Origin: CAZGUG01 sp964529035
GTDB lineage: Bacteria > Bacillota > Clostridia > Ch29
Assembly (NCBI GenBank): GCA_964529035.1
Contig: CAZGUG010000035.1
Location: forward strand, 1 to 20,667
Length of the DNA: 20,667 nt
Direction: 5' to 3'
A program made the translations under genes and the position numbers. Shown here in pieces: positions 1 to 7,693 of this stretch (position 1 is its first letter; each line of letters starts with the position of its first letter). The notes beneath the pieces are model-generated. The model was given only the letters and a program-made list of their open reading frames with translations, ran no database searches and was not told where the DNA came from.

Positions 1-22
1 TTTTGGGTTAAAATATAGCTAA

Positions 23-53
23 TTGATTGTAATGGTCTGTGTTTTCGTATAAA
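23..53 (+). promoter_or_regulatory. Candidate sigma-A-type promoter for the Mrp-like operon
   Basis: A TTGATT hexamer (23-28) and a TATAAA hexamer (48-53) lie upstream of the first antiporter gene. The 19-base spacer is longer than the preferred 17, so the match is only fair. Sequence before position 1 is missing, so transcription could also enter from an upstream gene. Confidence 0.3.
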
Positions 54-96
54 ATAAACAGTGGCAAACCCAGGAGAACAAAAAGGGGCTGGATAT

Positions 97-594
97 ATGC
101 AGTTAAGAAGAGCATTGGGCACCTTTGTGATAGTAATAATTGTATGGTTTCTGTTCGTTGGTGATATAAGCAGTTTCGGCTTTCTGCTGGGACTTGTTGT
201 TGCCATATTTGTAAACATTTTTTTTGCCAAATCCATTAACAGGTATATTTCTCCCAATATTCTGTCAAATTTGTTTGTGGGACTTTTATATTTGCCACTG
301 TTTATGTTTGAAGTCTTCCGGGCAAGCCTGAAACTGGCTCACTTCACCCTACAGCGCAACCCCGGCCCAAAGCCCGGCATTGTTGCTATCCCCTATAATT
401 TAGAAAACCCCGTAGCCATCACTATGCTGGCTGTTATGATAACCCTTACCCCCGGTACCCTTGCCCTTGACCTGGATGTTGAAAAAAAGCTGATTTATAT
501 TCACTGGTTCCATATGACCACTCAGAAAGAAGACAGAATAAAGGAAGAAAGTATTTTAGACCTGGAACTATGGGCAAGGAGGATTTTTGAATGA
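97..594 (+). CDS. mrpE: Na+/H+ antiporter subunit MrpE/MnhE
   Basis: This is the MrpE (MnhE, MbhA-like) subunit of a multisubunit cation/proton antiporter, a small membrane protein thought to help assemble the complex. The 165-residue protein has two or three hydrophobic helices near its start (about residues 5-50 and 55-70), then a soluble tail containing the family-typical stretch MLAVMITLTPGTLALDL. The reading frame is open from a GTG at 61, but the ATG at 97 is preferred: AAGGGG precedes it by 9 bases and family members begin close to the first helix. Its stop overlaps the mrpF start (ATGA, 591-594), which indicates translational coupling. It is the first visible gene of the operon. Family assignment is firm; the transported ion is not visible. 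Confidence 0.9.
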   Translation: MQLRRALGTFVIVIIVWFLFVGDISSFGFLLGLVVAIFVNIFFAKSINRYISPNILSNLFVGLLYLPLFMFEVFRASLKLAHFTLQRNPGPKPGIVAIPYNLENPVAITMLAVMITLTPGTLALDLDVEKKLIYIHWFHMTTQKEDRIKEESILDLELWARRIFE

Positions 595-851
595 TTATCC
601 CAATATTAATAATGTGCTTGATTCTAACCACTCTTATGTGTCTGTACCGGGTAATCAAAGGCCCAACCGTATTTGACAGACTGATTGCTGCAGATGCGGC
701 CGGTATTATGGTGGCGGTAATAATTCCACTGCTGGGATATTACTTTGAACAACCGTTCCTGTACGACATAGCACTGGTATACGGGCTTTTGCTGTTTTTG
801 GATATGCTTATTTTTGCAAAATATCTGGAAAAGGGAGAAATACTCAAATGA
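591..851 (+). CDS. mrpF: Na+/H+ antiporter subunit MrpF/MnhF
   Basis: An 86-residue protein with three membrane helices, the normal size of MrpF (MbhB). The diagnostic loop GPTVFDRLIAADAAG sits after the first helix and the last helix holds YDIALVYGLLLFL, both typical of the family. MrpF is a small structural subunit of the Mrp antiporter. In some bacteria Mrp also affects bile salt, pH or osmotic tolerance, but nothing here points to a particular role. It overlaps mrpE by ATGA and overlaps mrpG in the same way (848-851), so the three are almost certainly translated from one message. Confidence 0.92.
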   Translation: MIIPILIMCLILTTLMCLYRVIKGPTVFDRLIAADAAGIMVAVIIPLLGYYFEQPFLYDIALVYGLLLFLDMLIFAKYLEKGEILK

Positions 852-1186
852 ACATCCGGGAACTGCTTGGAATTGCTTTGTTTGTAACAGGTATATTCTT
901 TATGTTAGTTACGGCTTTGGGCATGATACGGTTTGAAGACGTTTTTATGAAATTCCATTTTGGCTCCAAATGTCTTACCGCAGGTGCTATCTCAATATTA
1001 TCCGGCGCCATTCTGTACAAAGGTATGGCTGACGGAACCGGTAAAATTGTAATAATGCTTGTATTTCTTGCCATAACCAATCCGCTGGCTTCCCATGCCC
1101 TGGCCAAAGCAGCATACAGTAAAGGTGTTTTGCCCAAGAATCTGAAACGGGATGACTACGGAGGGAATTATGAATCTGTTGATTAG
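848..1186 (+). CDS. mrpG: Na+/H+ antiporter subunit MrpG/MnhG
   Basis: A 112-residue protein with three membrane helices, matching MrpG (MbhC). The loop GMIRFEDVFMKFHFGSK is the usual MrpG signature (Arg-Phe-x-Asp, then a basic and His residue before a conserved Lys). It starts within an ATGA overlap with mrpF. Its 3' end overlaps the next gene by 17 bases, because that gene's better start is ATG 1170 behind GGAGGG. The E-F-G order at the operon start, rather than A-B-C-D-E-F-G, is the arrangement of archaeal Mbh/Mbs-type complexes. Confidence 0.92.
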   Translation: MNIRELLGIALFVTGIFFMLVTALGMIRFEDVFMKFHFGSKCLTAGAISILSGAILYKGMADGTGKIVIMLVFLAITNPLASHALAKAAYSKGVLPKNLKRDDYGGNYESVD

Positions 1187-1418
1187 TTATATATACTATG
1201 CTTTCTTGCTGCTTCTTGTCATTACGGCTGTTTACTCGGTTATTTCAAGAAACCTGTTGTGTTCTATAATTTTTATCTCACTGTTTAACCTTTTCATGGT
1301 AATTGTGTTTCTTCTGCTTCAGGCACCGGATGTGGCCATGGCAGAAGCAGTGGTTGGGATGGGGTTTACCACTGCACTTTTTACAATCGCCATTAGCAAA
1401 ACAAAGGAGGAGGAATAA
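1170..1418 (+). CDS. DUF4040 / MbhD-like subunit (part of MrpA C-terminal region)
   Basis: An 82-residue membrane protein with three helices. The stretch QAPDVAMAEAVVG followed by a small-residue-rich helix is the hallmark of the DUF4040 region, which forms part of the C-terminal extension of full-length MrpA and is a separate subunit (MbhD) in membrane-bound hydrogenases. The frame is open from ATG 1152, but ATG 1170 is chosen because GGAGGG (1160-1165) lies just before it. The stop overlaps the next start by one base (TAATG). Its presence as a free gene shows that MrpA is split here. Function is inferred from the family: helices next to the antiporter core, probably part of the ion path. 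Confidence 0.85.
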   Translation: MNLLISYIYYAFLLLLVITAVYSVISRNLLCSIIFISLFNLFMVIVFLLLQAPDVAMAEAVVGMGFTTALFTIAISKTKEEE

Positions 1419-2116
1419 TGAAATACTTCTCTGCCTTGCTGATAGCAGTACTTATGCTGGTTTTATTCATTTCTTTGCAGGAGATTCCCTTAAGTCAAAA
1501 CCTGATGCCGGTTTCTTCCCACTATGTTGACTCGGGTGTCAAGGATACCGGTGCAACAAACCTGGTTAATGCAGTACTGTTTGATTACAGGGGTTTTGAT
1601 ACTTTGGGAGAGGTAACGGTTATATTTGCTGCCGCCGCCGCTTTTAAGATGCTATTTTCACACAGAAGGATATTCTTTTTCCGGTACGGTATGTCTCCCA
1701 TAGTCAAAACGGGTATGGCAGTATATTCACCCTTTATATTTATATTTGGGATTTATGTGATAATGGCCGGCCATATTTCACCGGGGGGAGGCTTCCAGGG
1801 AGGTGTGATACTTGCATCCTTAAGTATATTGTTAACCCTTGTATACGGCCTGTGGTACAAGGTACGCCAAACCGTACTGTCTCCGGCCATAAGCTCCAAT
1901 ATTGAAAGCATGGGCGGAATGGTCTTCATATTTATTGGACTTGCAGGCATTTTTAGCGGCAACTATTTTCTTTCCAACCTTGGGGCGGGTTTCTTCGCAG
2001 GTATACCGGGAAGCATGTTCAGCGGAGGAAGTATACCCCTTTTGAACATCGCAAGCGGCCTGAAGGTAACCGCCGGCCTTTCAATTATCTTCTATTCAAT
2101 TGCAGGGGGTGAATAA
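1418..2116 (+). CDS. mrpB: Fusion of MrpA C-terminal tail (MbhE-like) with MrpB (MbhF-like)
   Basis: A 232-residue membrane protein that joins two units usually encoded separately. Residues about 45-80 carry LFDYRGFDTLGEVTVIFAA, the motif found at the very end of full-length MrpA and in MbhE. Residues about 93-230 carry the MrpB core, with YVIMAGHISPGGGFQGG at 113-129 and several further helices. MrpB is an essential antiporter subunit in Bacillus-type Mrp. The gene starts at ATG 1418, inside the preceding stop, behind AAAGGAGGAGG, and is followed after 3 bases by mrpC. The MrpB assignment is firm; the MbhE part is assigned by motif only. Confidence 0.85.
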   Translation: MKYFSALLIAVLMLVLFISLQEIPLSQNLMPVSSHYVDSGVKDTGATNLVNAVLFDYRGFDTLGEVTVIFAAAAAFKMLFSHRRIFFFRYGMSPIVKTGMAVYSPFIFIFGIYVIMAGHISPGGGFQGGVILASLSILLTLVYGLWYKVRQTVLSPAISSNIESMGGMVFIFIGLAGIFSGNYFLSNLGAGFFAGIPGSMFSGGSIPLLNIASGLKVTAGLSIIFYSIAGGE

Positions 2117-2119
2117 ACT

Positions 2120-2455
2120 TTGAAACCTACTCTGATTTTTGTACTGCTGATAATGTCCCTGGGGCTTTACTGCGTGCTGGTAAAGGATAACCTGATAAAA
2201 AAGGCTTTGGGTATCAATATTATGGAGGGAGCGGTATTTCTGTTCCTAATTTCGTACGGTTACAGGCAGGGCGGTTCACCCCCGATATTAACCGGTTCTG
2301 AAACAAATATTGTGGACCCTGTTCCCCAGGCCCTGACTCTTACCGCCATTGTAATCGGAGCCGCCACCACCGCCCTGATGCTGGGTATTATTATAAAAAT
2401 TTACAAGATCTATGGAACCCTTGATACAAATGAAATAAGGAGGCTAAGGGGATGA
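2120..2455 (+). CDS. mrpC: Na+/H+ antiporter subunit MrpC/MnhC (NuoK-like)
   Basis: A 111-residue, three-helix protein of normal MrpC (MbhG) size, homologous to complex I subunit NuoK. The loop with DPVPQALTLTAIVIGAA is the usual MrpC signature, including the Pro-Gln-Ala-Leu-x-Leu-Thr-Ala-Ile-Val core. Translation probably starts at TTG 2120, with GGGGGTG about 10 bases upstream; there is no better in-frame start. It overlaps mrpD by ATGA (2452-2455). In the complex it packs beside MrpA/MrpD and links their ion channels. Confidence 0.92.
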   Translation: MKPTLIFVLLIMSLGLYCVLVKDNLIKKALGINIMEGAVFLFLISYGYRQGGSPPILTGSETNIVDPVPQALTLTAIVIGAATTALMLGIIIKIYKIYGTLDTNEIRRLRG

Positions 2456-3933
2456 ATCATTTGCCGGTTTTATTGATAATCAATCCTCTGCTCGCGGCAT
2501 TTAGCCTTTCCCTTTCAATCCCGCCTGCACGAAAGAACTACAAGATAATAATCGGCGTTTCTGCCGTTATCCAGTTTGCTCTGAGTATGGCAGCGCTTTT
2601 AACTTCTCTGCAGCAGCCTGTTCATTACCATGTGGGCGGCTGGCCGGTACCACTGGGCATAACACTGATATTGGATGTCTCTTCGGGTTTTATGGCGGCA
2701 TTTACATCCATATTGTTTACTGCTGCTGTCCTTTACAGTTTCGCTTATATCGGGAGGGGAAAAGCCAGGTATTATTATGTACTGCTTATGATATTGTGGG
2801 CCGGTCTCACCGGAATGGTACTTACCGGCGACCTTTTCAATATGATTGTCTTTATAGAAATAGCTTCGGTAACAGCGTATTCCCTGGTAGCCTTTGATGA
2901 AACCTCATTTTCGCTGGAGGCTTCAATCAAGTATATGATGCTGGGTACCGTGGGCACCATTCTGATTATCCTCGCCACAGGTATAATATACAGTTCGGTT
3001 GGGTCGCTCAATATTGCAGACCTTTATAACCGTATCCAGGGTATTCCTGAAAAACCGCTGAAAATTAGCATTGCACTCTTTGTTGCAGGATTTGGTGTCA
3101 AAACCGCCCTTGTTCCTATGCATACATGGCTCGCCGATGCCCATTCCTCTGCCCCGGCGCCTATAAGCGCCATTCTTTCAGGGGCCTTTGTAAAGGTGGG
3201 AGTATTCGCCCTTTTCAAACTCATGTACAATATGTACGGGTGGAGCGTACTTACATCCCTGGGAACAGACCAACTGCTCATTAATATTGGTGCAGCCACC
3301 GCGCTGATCGGTGGAATAATGGCAGCAAACCAGGCGGATTTAAAACGCATGCTTGCTTATTCCACCATCTCGCAGGTGGGTCTGATAGTCATGGTTCTAA
3401 GCCTTGGTACACTGCAGGGATTAACAGCCGGGTTTTTCCATATGTTCAACCATGGTATCGCCAAGGGAGCCCTGTTTCTGTCGGTGGGCTCAATGGCAAA
3501 AAGGGCAAAAACAAACCGGATAACCGGTTTATCCGGAATTGGTCATGATATGCCCCTCTCGTATTTCGGTTTTACTGTGGGGGCCCTTGCAATCGTCGGT
3601 ATCCCGCTGCTCAACGGTTTTATGAGCAAATGGCTTATATGCTCCAACCTAATACAAAATGGACATACTTTACATGGAATAGTACTGATTATAGTGAGTA
3701 TTATAGGTGCATTCTACTACTTCAGGGTGCTGGAACGCCTTGCTTCACCCGCAGGTCCTGACAAGAAACACCGCGAGACCTCATACGGGATGTTTGTGCC
3801 GGTTGTTACACTGGCAGGGCTATGTATTATAACCGGTCTGCTGCCCTATATACCTTTAGTAGTAATTGAAAGGGCTTCCTTGGATTTTTTCAGCTATAAC
3901 AGTATCATAACCGGCATTATTGGCGGATTTTAA
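2452..3933 (+). CDS. mrpD: Na+/H+ antiporter subunit MrpD (MbhH-like)
   Basis: A 493-residue protein with about 14 membrane helices, the standard length of MrpD. It belongs to the antiporter-like subunit family shared with complex I NuoL/M/N. Key residues are visible: Glu136 in the helix with NMIVFIEIAS, Lys217 in GVKTALVPMH, and the adjoining HTWLADAHSSAPAPISA motif. These correspond to the conserved Glu and Lys needed for ion transfer. A His-containing segment HMFNHGIAKGALFLSVG follows near residues 325-341. The start overlaps mrpC; 29 bases separate it from the next, paralogous gene. Confidence 0.93.
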   Translation: MNHLPVLLIINPLLAAFSLSLSIPPARKNYKIIIGVSAVIQFALSMAALLTSLQQPVHYHVGGWPVPLGITLILDVSSGFMAAFTSILFTAAVLYSFAYIGRGKARYYYVLLMILWAGLTGMVLTGDLFNMIVFIEIASVTAYSLVAFDETSFSLEASIKYMMLGTVGTILIILATGIIYSSVGSLNIADLYNRIQGIPEKPLKISIALFVAGFGVKTALVPMHTWLADAHSSAPAPISAILSGAFVKVGVFALFKLMYNMYGWSVLTSLGTDQLLINIGAATALIGGIMAANQADLKRMLAYSTISQVGLIVMVLSLGTLQGLTAGFFHMFNHGIAKGALFLSVGSMAKRAKTNRITGLSGIGHDMPLSYFGFTVGALAIVGIPLLNGFMSKWLICSNLIQNGHTLHGIVLIIVSIIGAFYYFRVLERLASPAGPDKKHRETSYGMFVPVVTLAGLCIITGLLPYIPLVVIERASLDFFSYNSIITGIIGGF

Positions 3934-3962
3934 TACAATGAATTCCGTGGAGGTATCATATA

Positions 3963-5543
3963 TTGATTAAACCCGCAGTTTTACTGGCACTATCAGCTGT
4001 TACAATATTATTACCGGTACTAACCCGTAAAAGAATCTTATACCCATTTGTTTTCGGGGCTGTCTTTGCAGCTGGCATTTTTGTTGCAAAGGAAACAGTC
4101 CTTATACCTTACTGGTTATACCCCTTTGGGTGGCAGGTACGTATTGACGCTTTGTCCTACTTTTTTATAGTGCTGCTTACATTTCTCGTCTTCATGGTGG
4201 CACTGTATTCGTACGCTTATATCGATAAAAGCGATAATTCTTATTTCGGCTGGCTGGGCCTTTTACTTACGGCATGCCTTGGGGTAATTGTATCGGCGGA
4301 TTTTTTGAATTTTTTCTTATTCTGGGAACTGGTAGCCTTTGCCCTGTATTTGTTGATAAGGAAGAACCAACCCGAGGTTGCACGGAGGTATTTTATAATC
4401 CAATTTTCGGGTGCAGGTGTTCTCCTTTTGGCAATCATGCTTAATTACGTAAATACCGGGCACCTTCTGCTGGGCCCTGTGTCGGGGAGCCTTAAGATTT
4501 TATTCATACTGGGGATTGGAGTAAAGGGGGCAATCTGGGGACTTCATTTCTGGCTTCCGGAAGCTCATACCAAGGCTCCTTCATCCATAAGCTGTCTGCT
4601 CTCTGGTTTTGTGGTAAAACTCGGTATATACGGCTTTATAAGACTGCTTCCGGATTCCAATCGTTTCTTTCTTGTTCTCGGAGGGCTTATGGCGCTGTAC
4701 GGTGTTGTATTTGCTCTTTTCCAGCATGATGCAAAAACGCTGCTTGCTTACCATACCATAAGCCAGCTGGGTTATATTATAATGGGCTTGGGCTCGGGTA
4801 ACATAACAGGTCAAACAGGAGCACTGTATCATTTGTTCAACCATGCCGTATTTAAAGGGCTTTTGTTTCTGGCTGTAGGCGCGGTGGGGTATCGACTGGG
4901 TACAAGGGACCTTAGAAAAATGGGATATCTATACAAATCCATGCCGGTAACCACAATAACCTGCCTTGTGGCGGCGCTTTCAATCGCAGGAATCGCCCCC
5001 TTTAACGGCTATATAAGCAAAACATTGATAAAAGAAGGATTGTATGATATAAATCTAATTAAGAATTTGATAACGGTAGTCAATTACGGGACGCTTTTAT
5101 CCTTCAGCAAACTCATGTATTACGGTTTTTTCAACAGGCCGGAGGAATTCAAGGAAAAGAACGCATCGTTAAAAGAGGTCCCTGTGAGTATGTCTGCCGC
5201 CATGATGGTTTTGGCGCTGGTATGCCTTTTTACCGGGCTGATGCCCGGGCTGCTGTTAAACAATACTTTGCTGCCGGAAATACCAATAAACTTTTGGTCG
5301 ATTAGTAAACTATGGTCAAACACCCTTACACTGGCCGCCGGATTGTTAATATTCTATTTCGCCAGAAAAGTATTACGGCCTAAATATAAAGTAATTAACG
5401 ATATTGATTATTTTTACCGGTTGATACTGCCGGCCTTTTCCCGGACAGAAACAATATTAAAGGGCCTTCATACCGGTAACCTAAATCACTATCTTATATG
5501 GTATTTTACATTTTTAACGGTTATTGTGTTATTAATTATATAA
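3963..5543 (+). CDS. Second antiporter-like subunit (MrpD/MrpA-N/NuoL family)
   Basis: A 526-residue membrane protein paralogous to the preceding MrpD. It has Glu122 in FLFWELVAFALYLLIRK, Lys188 in GVKGAIWGLHFWLPEAHTKAP, and YHLFNHAVFKGLLFL near 289-303, so the key proton-channel residues are kept. Translation probably begins at TTG 3963, 8 bases after GGAGGT (3949-3954). Full-length MrpA is missing from the operon, so this protein may fill the place of the MrpA N-terminal half. Archaeal Mbs complexes also have two MrpD-type subunits, which is the closest arrangement I know. It is shorter than MrpA and lacks the C-terminal DUF4040/MbhE part, which is encoded separately upstream. Family membership is firm; its role as MrpA substitute is inference. 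Confidence 0.88.
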   Translation: MIKPAVLLALSAVTILLPVLTRKRILYPFVFGAVFAAGIFVAKETVLIPYWLYPFGWQVRIDALSYFFIVLLTFLVFMVALYSYAYIDKSDNSYFGWLGLLLTACLGVIVSADFLNFFLFWELVAFALYLLIRKNQPEVARRYFIIQFSGAGVLLLAIMLNYVNTGHLLLGPVSGSLKILFILGIGVKGAIWGLHFWLPEAHTKAPSSISCLLSGFVVKLGIYGFIRLLPDSNRFFLVLGGLMALYGVVFALFQHDAKTLLAYHTISQLGYIIMGLGSGNITGQTGALYHLFNHAVFKGLLFLAVGAVGYRLGTRDLRKMGYLYKSMPVTTITCLVAALSIAGIAPFNGYISKTLIKEGLYDINLIKNLITVVNYGTLLSFSKLMYYGFFNRPEEFKEKNASLKEVPVSMSAAMMVLALVCLFTGLMPGLLLNNTLLPEIPINFWSISKLWSNTLTLAAGLLIFYFARKVLRPKYKVINDIDYFYRLILPAFSRTETILKGLHTGNLNHYLIWYFTFLTVIVLLII

Positions 5544-5559
5544 TTTGGGGGGAAGCATA

Positions 5560-6189
5560 ATGCAGCGTGTCAACAGAAAGGTTGAAAAGGCGGTATTATG
5601 GCTTGAAATAATACTTGCTACCTTTGTAATAATGAGCGTAATTATCGGAGCCATTGAACTGTTTCAATACGTAAGGAACATACTGTATTCACAACCGCCG
5701 GATATATATGAAAACTTCCGCGACTTGCTTGGGTTTGTACTTCTTCTTGTAATAGGGCTGGAACTGGCTCTGATGCTGATACGCCATACTCCCGGCAGCG
5801 TTATTGAAGTAATGCTTTTCGCAATAGCAAGAAAGGTCCTGATATATACTACCCAAACCTACGAATTCCTGATCGGAGTGGTTGCCCTGGCAGGTTTGTT
5901 TGCTATAAGGCGTTTTCTTTTTGTTCCCAAGATGGCGGAAATTGACGGTATTGTGCTAAGTGCCGCCACATCGGTAAAGGATGTAAACAGGATTGTAGGC
6001 TGTCATATACCCGAAGATATAGCAAACACATTGGGTGGCGTTATAGCAAGCCTTGCCGAAGTCAATGAAGAACAAATAGAAACGGGTAAAAACTTCCATA
6101 TAGCCGATGTCAACCTGCAGGTGGCTGCCGCCGTCGGAGGCGTAATAGAAAAAATAAAGATAGATAAACTGGATACAATGCACAAGTAG
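5560..6189 (+). CDS. PsiE-family membrane protein with CorC/HlyC-like C-terminal domain
   Basis: A 209-residue protein. Residues 12-38, 55-75, 80-97 and 102-120 are hydrophobic and contain a segment around FAIARKVLI, which resembles the phosphate-starvation-inducible PsiE family. After residue 125 there is a soluble domain; VKDVNRIVGCHIPEDIANTLGG resembles the CorC/HlyC transporter-associated domain, which in other proteins follows CBS pairs or membrane exchangers and may bind small ligands. Start at ATG 5560 is chosen because GGGGGGA lies 6-12 bases upstream; an upstream TTG at 5545 overlaps that site. It follows the second antiporter subunit by 16 bases and is the last gene before the terminator, so it is probably cotranscribed. 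PsiE function is poorly known; a regulatory or accessory role for the antiporter is a guess. Confidence 0.65.
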   Translation: MQRVNRKVEKAVLWLEIILATFVIMSVIIGAIELFQYVRNILYSQPPDIYENFRDLLGFVLLLVIGLELALMLIRHTPGSVIEVMLFAIARKVLIYTTQTYEFLIGVVALAGLFAIRRFLFVPKMAEIDGIVLSAATSVKDVNRIVGCHIPEDIANTLGGVIASLAEVNEEQIETGKNFHIADVNLQVAAAVGGVIEKIKIDKLDTMHK

Positions 6190-6215
6190 TAAAAATTAAT
6201 GCAAGTAACATTATT

Positions 6216-6256
6216 AAAACCGGCTATTTCGGAAACTTTTCCGGACAGCCGGTTTT
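6216..6256. terminator. Bidirectional intrinsic terminator between the Mrp-like operon and rsgI
   Basis: AAAACCGGCT (6216-6225) pairs perfectly with AGCCGGTTTT (6247-6256), and an inner CGGAAA/TTTCCG stem extends the hairpin. The A-rich left and T-rich right arms allow termination in both directions, which fits the convergent genes on either side. Confidence 0.85.
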
Positions 6257-6268
6257 GTAGTTTGATTT

Positions 6269-7681
6269 TTATTTTCTGTTAAACAGCTGCATTATTATGT
6301 CTTCGATTACCCCGGGTTTTCCCCTTATACCGCTACTTTCGTTTCTGTCCCTGTTGTCACGGCCGTTATTGTCCCGGCCGCTGCTATCACGGCCGTTATT
6401 GTCACGGCCGTTATTGTCCCGGCCGCTGCTATCACGACCGTTATTGTCACGACCGTTATTGTCACGGCCGCTGTTGTCACGACCGTTATTGTCCCTGTCG
6501 CTGTTGTCACGGCTGCTGTTGTCACGACTGTTATTGTCCCTGTCGCTGTTGTCACGGCTGCTGTTGTCACGACTGTTATTGTCCCTGTCGCTGTTGTCAC
6601 GGCTGCTGTTGTCACGACTGTTATTGTCCCTGTCGCTGTTGTCACGGCTGCTGTTGTCACGACTGTTATTGTCACGGCTGTTATTGTCACGGCCGCTGTT
6701 ATTGTCACCGCTGTTATTGTCACGGCCGCTGTTATTGTCACCGCTGTTATTGTCACCGCTGTTATTGTCACGGCTGTTATTGTCACGGCCGCTGTTGGCA
6801 TTGCTGCTGTTGGCATTGCTGCTGTTGGCATTGCTGCCGGTGTTACCTCTGCCGGCCCTTAGTTTTTTACTGTTTTTTTCAAAAAGCCTTTCCAGTTCTT
6901 CGTTGGTCTTGCGGGCTTTTTCCATTATGCTGTGCAAATCGCCGCCCGCATTTTTTATGACGGATACAATGGATGAATTCCTGACTTCTTCCATATCCAC
7001 ATCCAATTGATCATCACTGGCCTGAAGAGCTATAATGTACTTCCCGGCTGATATCCCGACCTTTCCGGCTTCCTCTCTGATACGGTTGGTCGCCGACAGT
7101 ACCCCGGTTTCAACCGACATCTCATTCTTTTGTACGGTTCTGTCCAGGACTGCCCAAACCTTCTGTTCAAGGTCCTTGTTCTCTTGGTCCTCGATAACGG
7201 TAGCAGCTATAACAGCACCTTCGTCATCCGAAGCCATATATCCTAATTCATTGGCTTTGGTTAAAAAATATTCAATCCCGTATTCTATGTCCCTGCCTGT
7301 AAACTTCGCACCCTCCAGTAATATGGCTCCTTCTTCGTTCAGGGGCTGCACTGTAATTATCTTGTCCTGCACATTTATCGAAAACTCGGTGCTCGGGTTT
7401 ATATCCAGTGTGACATATGCATACACAGTTTTGTCCATAAACAACGTATTGGCTATAACAGGAACCATAATGGCAATTAGCAGTACTGCTGCAACAGCAG
7501 CCCACCTTCTGCTGCCGGATAATACCCATTTATGCGCAAAGCCTTCCCTGGTGCTGTTTATATCGATCTCCTGACCGATATCATATTCACCTTCCGGCAG
7601 AAAAACCTTAACAAAATCGCTGTCCTGTGTCATTATAACAGCTTTTCTGCCTGATATGCTCATTATAATTCCCCTGGACAT
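6269..7681 (-). CDS. rsgI: Anti-sigma-I factor RsgI family protein with long repetitive tail
   Basis: A 470-residue membrane protein that should bind and inhibit SigI, encoded just upstream. Residues 1-55 form the cytoplasmic RsgI N-terminal domain, residues 60-81 the single membrane helix, and residues 85-265 the conserved RsgI extracellular domain with VYAYVTLDINPSTEF. The Asn95-Pro96 pair corresponds to the site of self-cleavage described for RsgI proteins. Residues about 281-450 are a low-complexity Asn/Ser/Asp/Arg/Gly chain, probably disordered, followed by a short end with IEDIIMQLFNRK. Many clostridial RsgI proteins end in carbohydrate-binding or catalytic modules; none is present. ATG 7681 is preferred over GTG 7687 because AGAGG lies 9 bases before it. 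The gene starts 12 bases after the sigI stop, so the two form an operon. Confidence 0.9.
   Translation of the reverse strand: MSRGIIMSISGRKAVIMTQDSDFVKVFLPEGEYDIGQEIDINSTREGFAHKWVLSGSRRWAAVAAVLLIAIMVPVIANTLFMDKTVYAYVTLDINPSTEFSINVQDKIITVQPLNEEGAILLEGAKFTGRDIEYGIEYFLTKANELGYMASDDEGAVIAATVIEDQENKDLEQKVWAVLDRTVQKNEMSVETGVLSATNRIREEAGKVGISAGKYIIALQASDDQLDVDMEEVRNSSIVSVIKNAGGDLHSIMEKARKTNEELERLFEKNSKKLRAGRGNTGSNANSSNANSSNANSGRDNNSRDNNSGDNNSGDNNSGRDNNSGDNNSGRDNNSRDNNSRDNSSRDNSDRDNNSRDNSSRDNSDRDNNSRDNSSRDNSDRDNNSRDNSSRDNSDRDNNGRDNSGRDNNGRDNNGRDSSGRDNNGRDNNGRDSSGRDNNGRDNRDRNESSGIRGKPGVIEDIIMQLFNRK
6491..6670 (-). repeat. Four identical 45-bp tandem repeats within rsgI
   Basis: The units begin at 6491, 6536, 6581 and 6626 and are identical over all 45 bases. 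Each encodes 15 residues of Asn/Ser/Asp/Arg, so copy number changes keep the reading frame. They lie inside a larger region (about 6343-6840) of looser 12- to 18-bp repeats, and at the 5' side of the gene there are three NANSS-type units. Confidence 0.95.
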
Positions 7682-7693
7682 ATTCACACACCT

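Noticed and set aside
6491..6670. Regular repeats considered as a CRISPR array
   Set aside because: The 45-bp units abut directly without spacers, and the sequence is coding in frame with rsgI.
6297..7010. Long open frame on the + strand encoding Leu-Leu-Ser-Arg-Pro repeats, and a 168-codon frame (6325-6831) on the - strand
   Set aside because: Both are shadows of the rsgI tandem repeats. A repeat without stops in one unit stays open in other frames. Neither has a ribosome binding site or family similarity.
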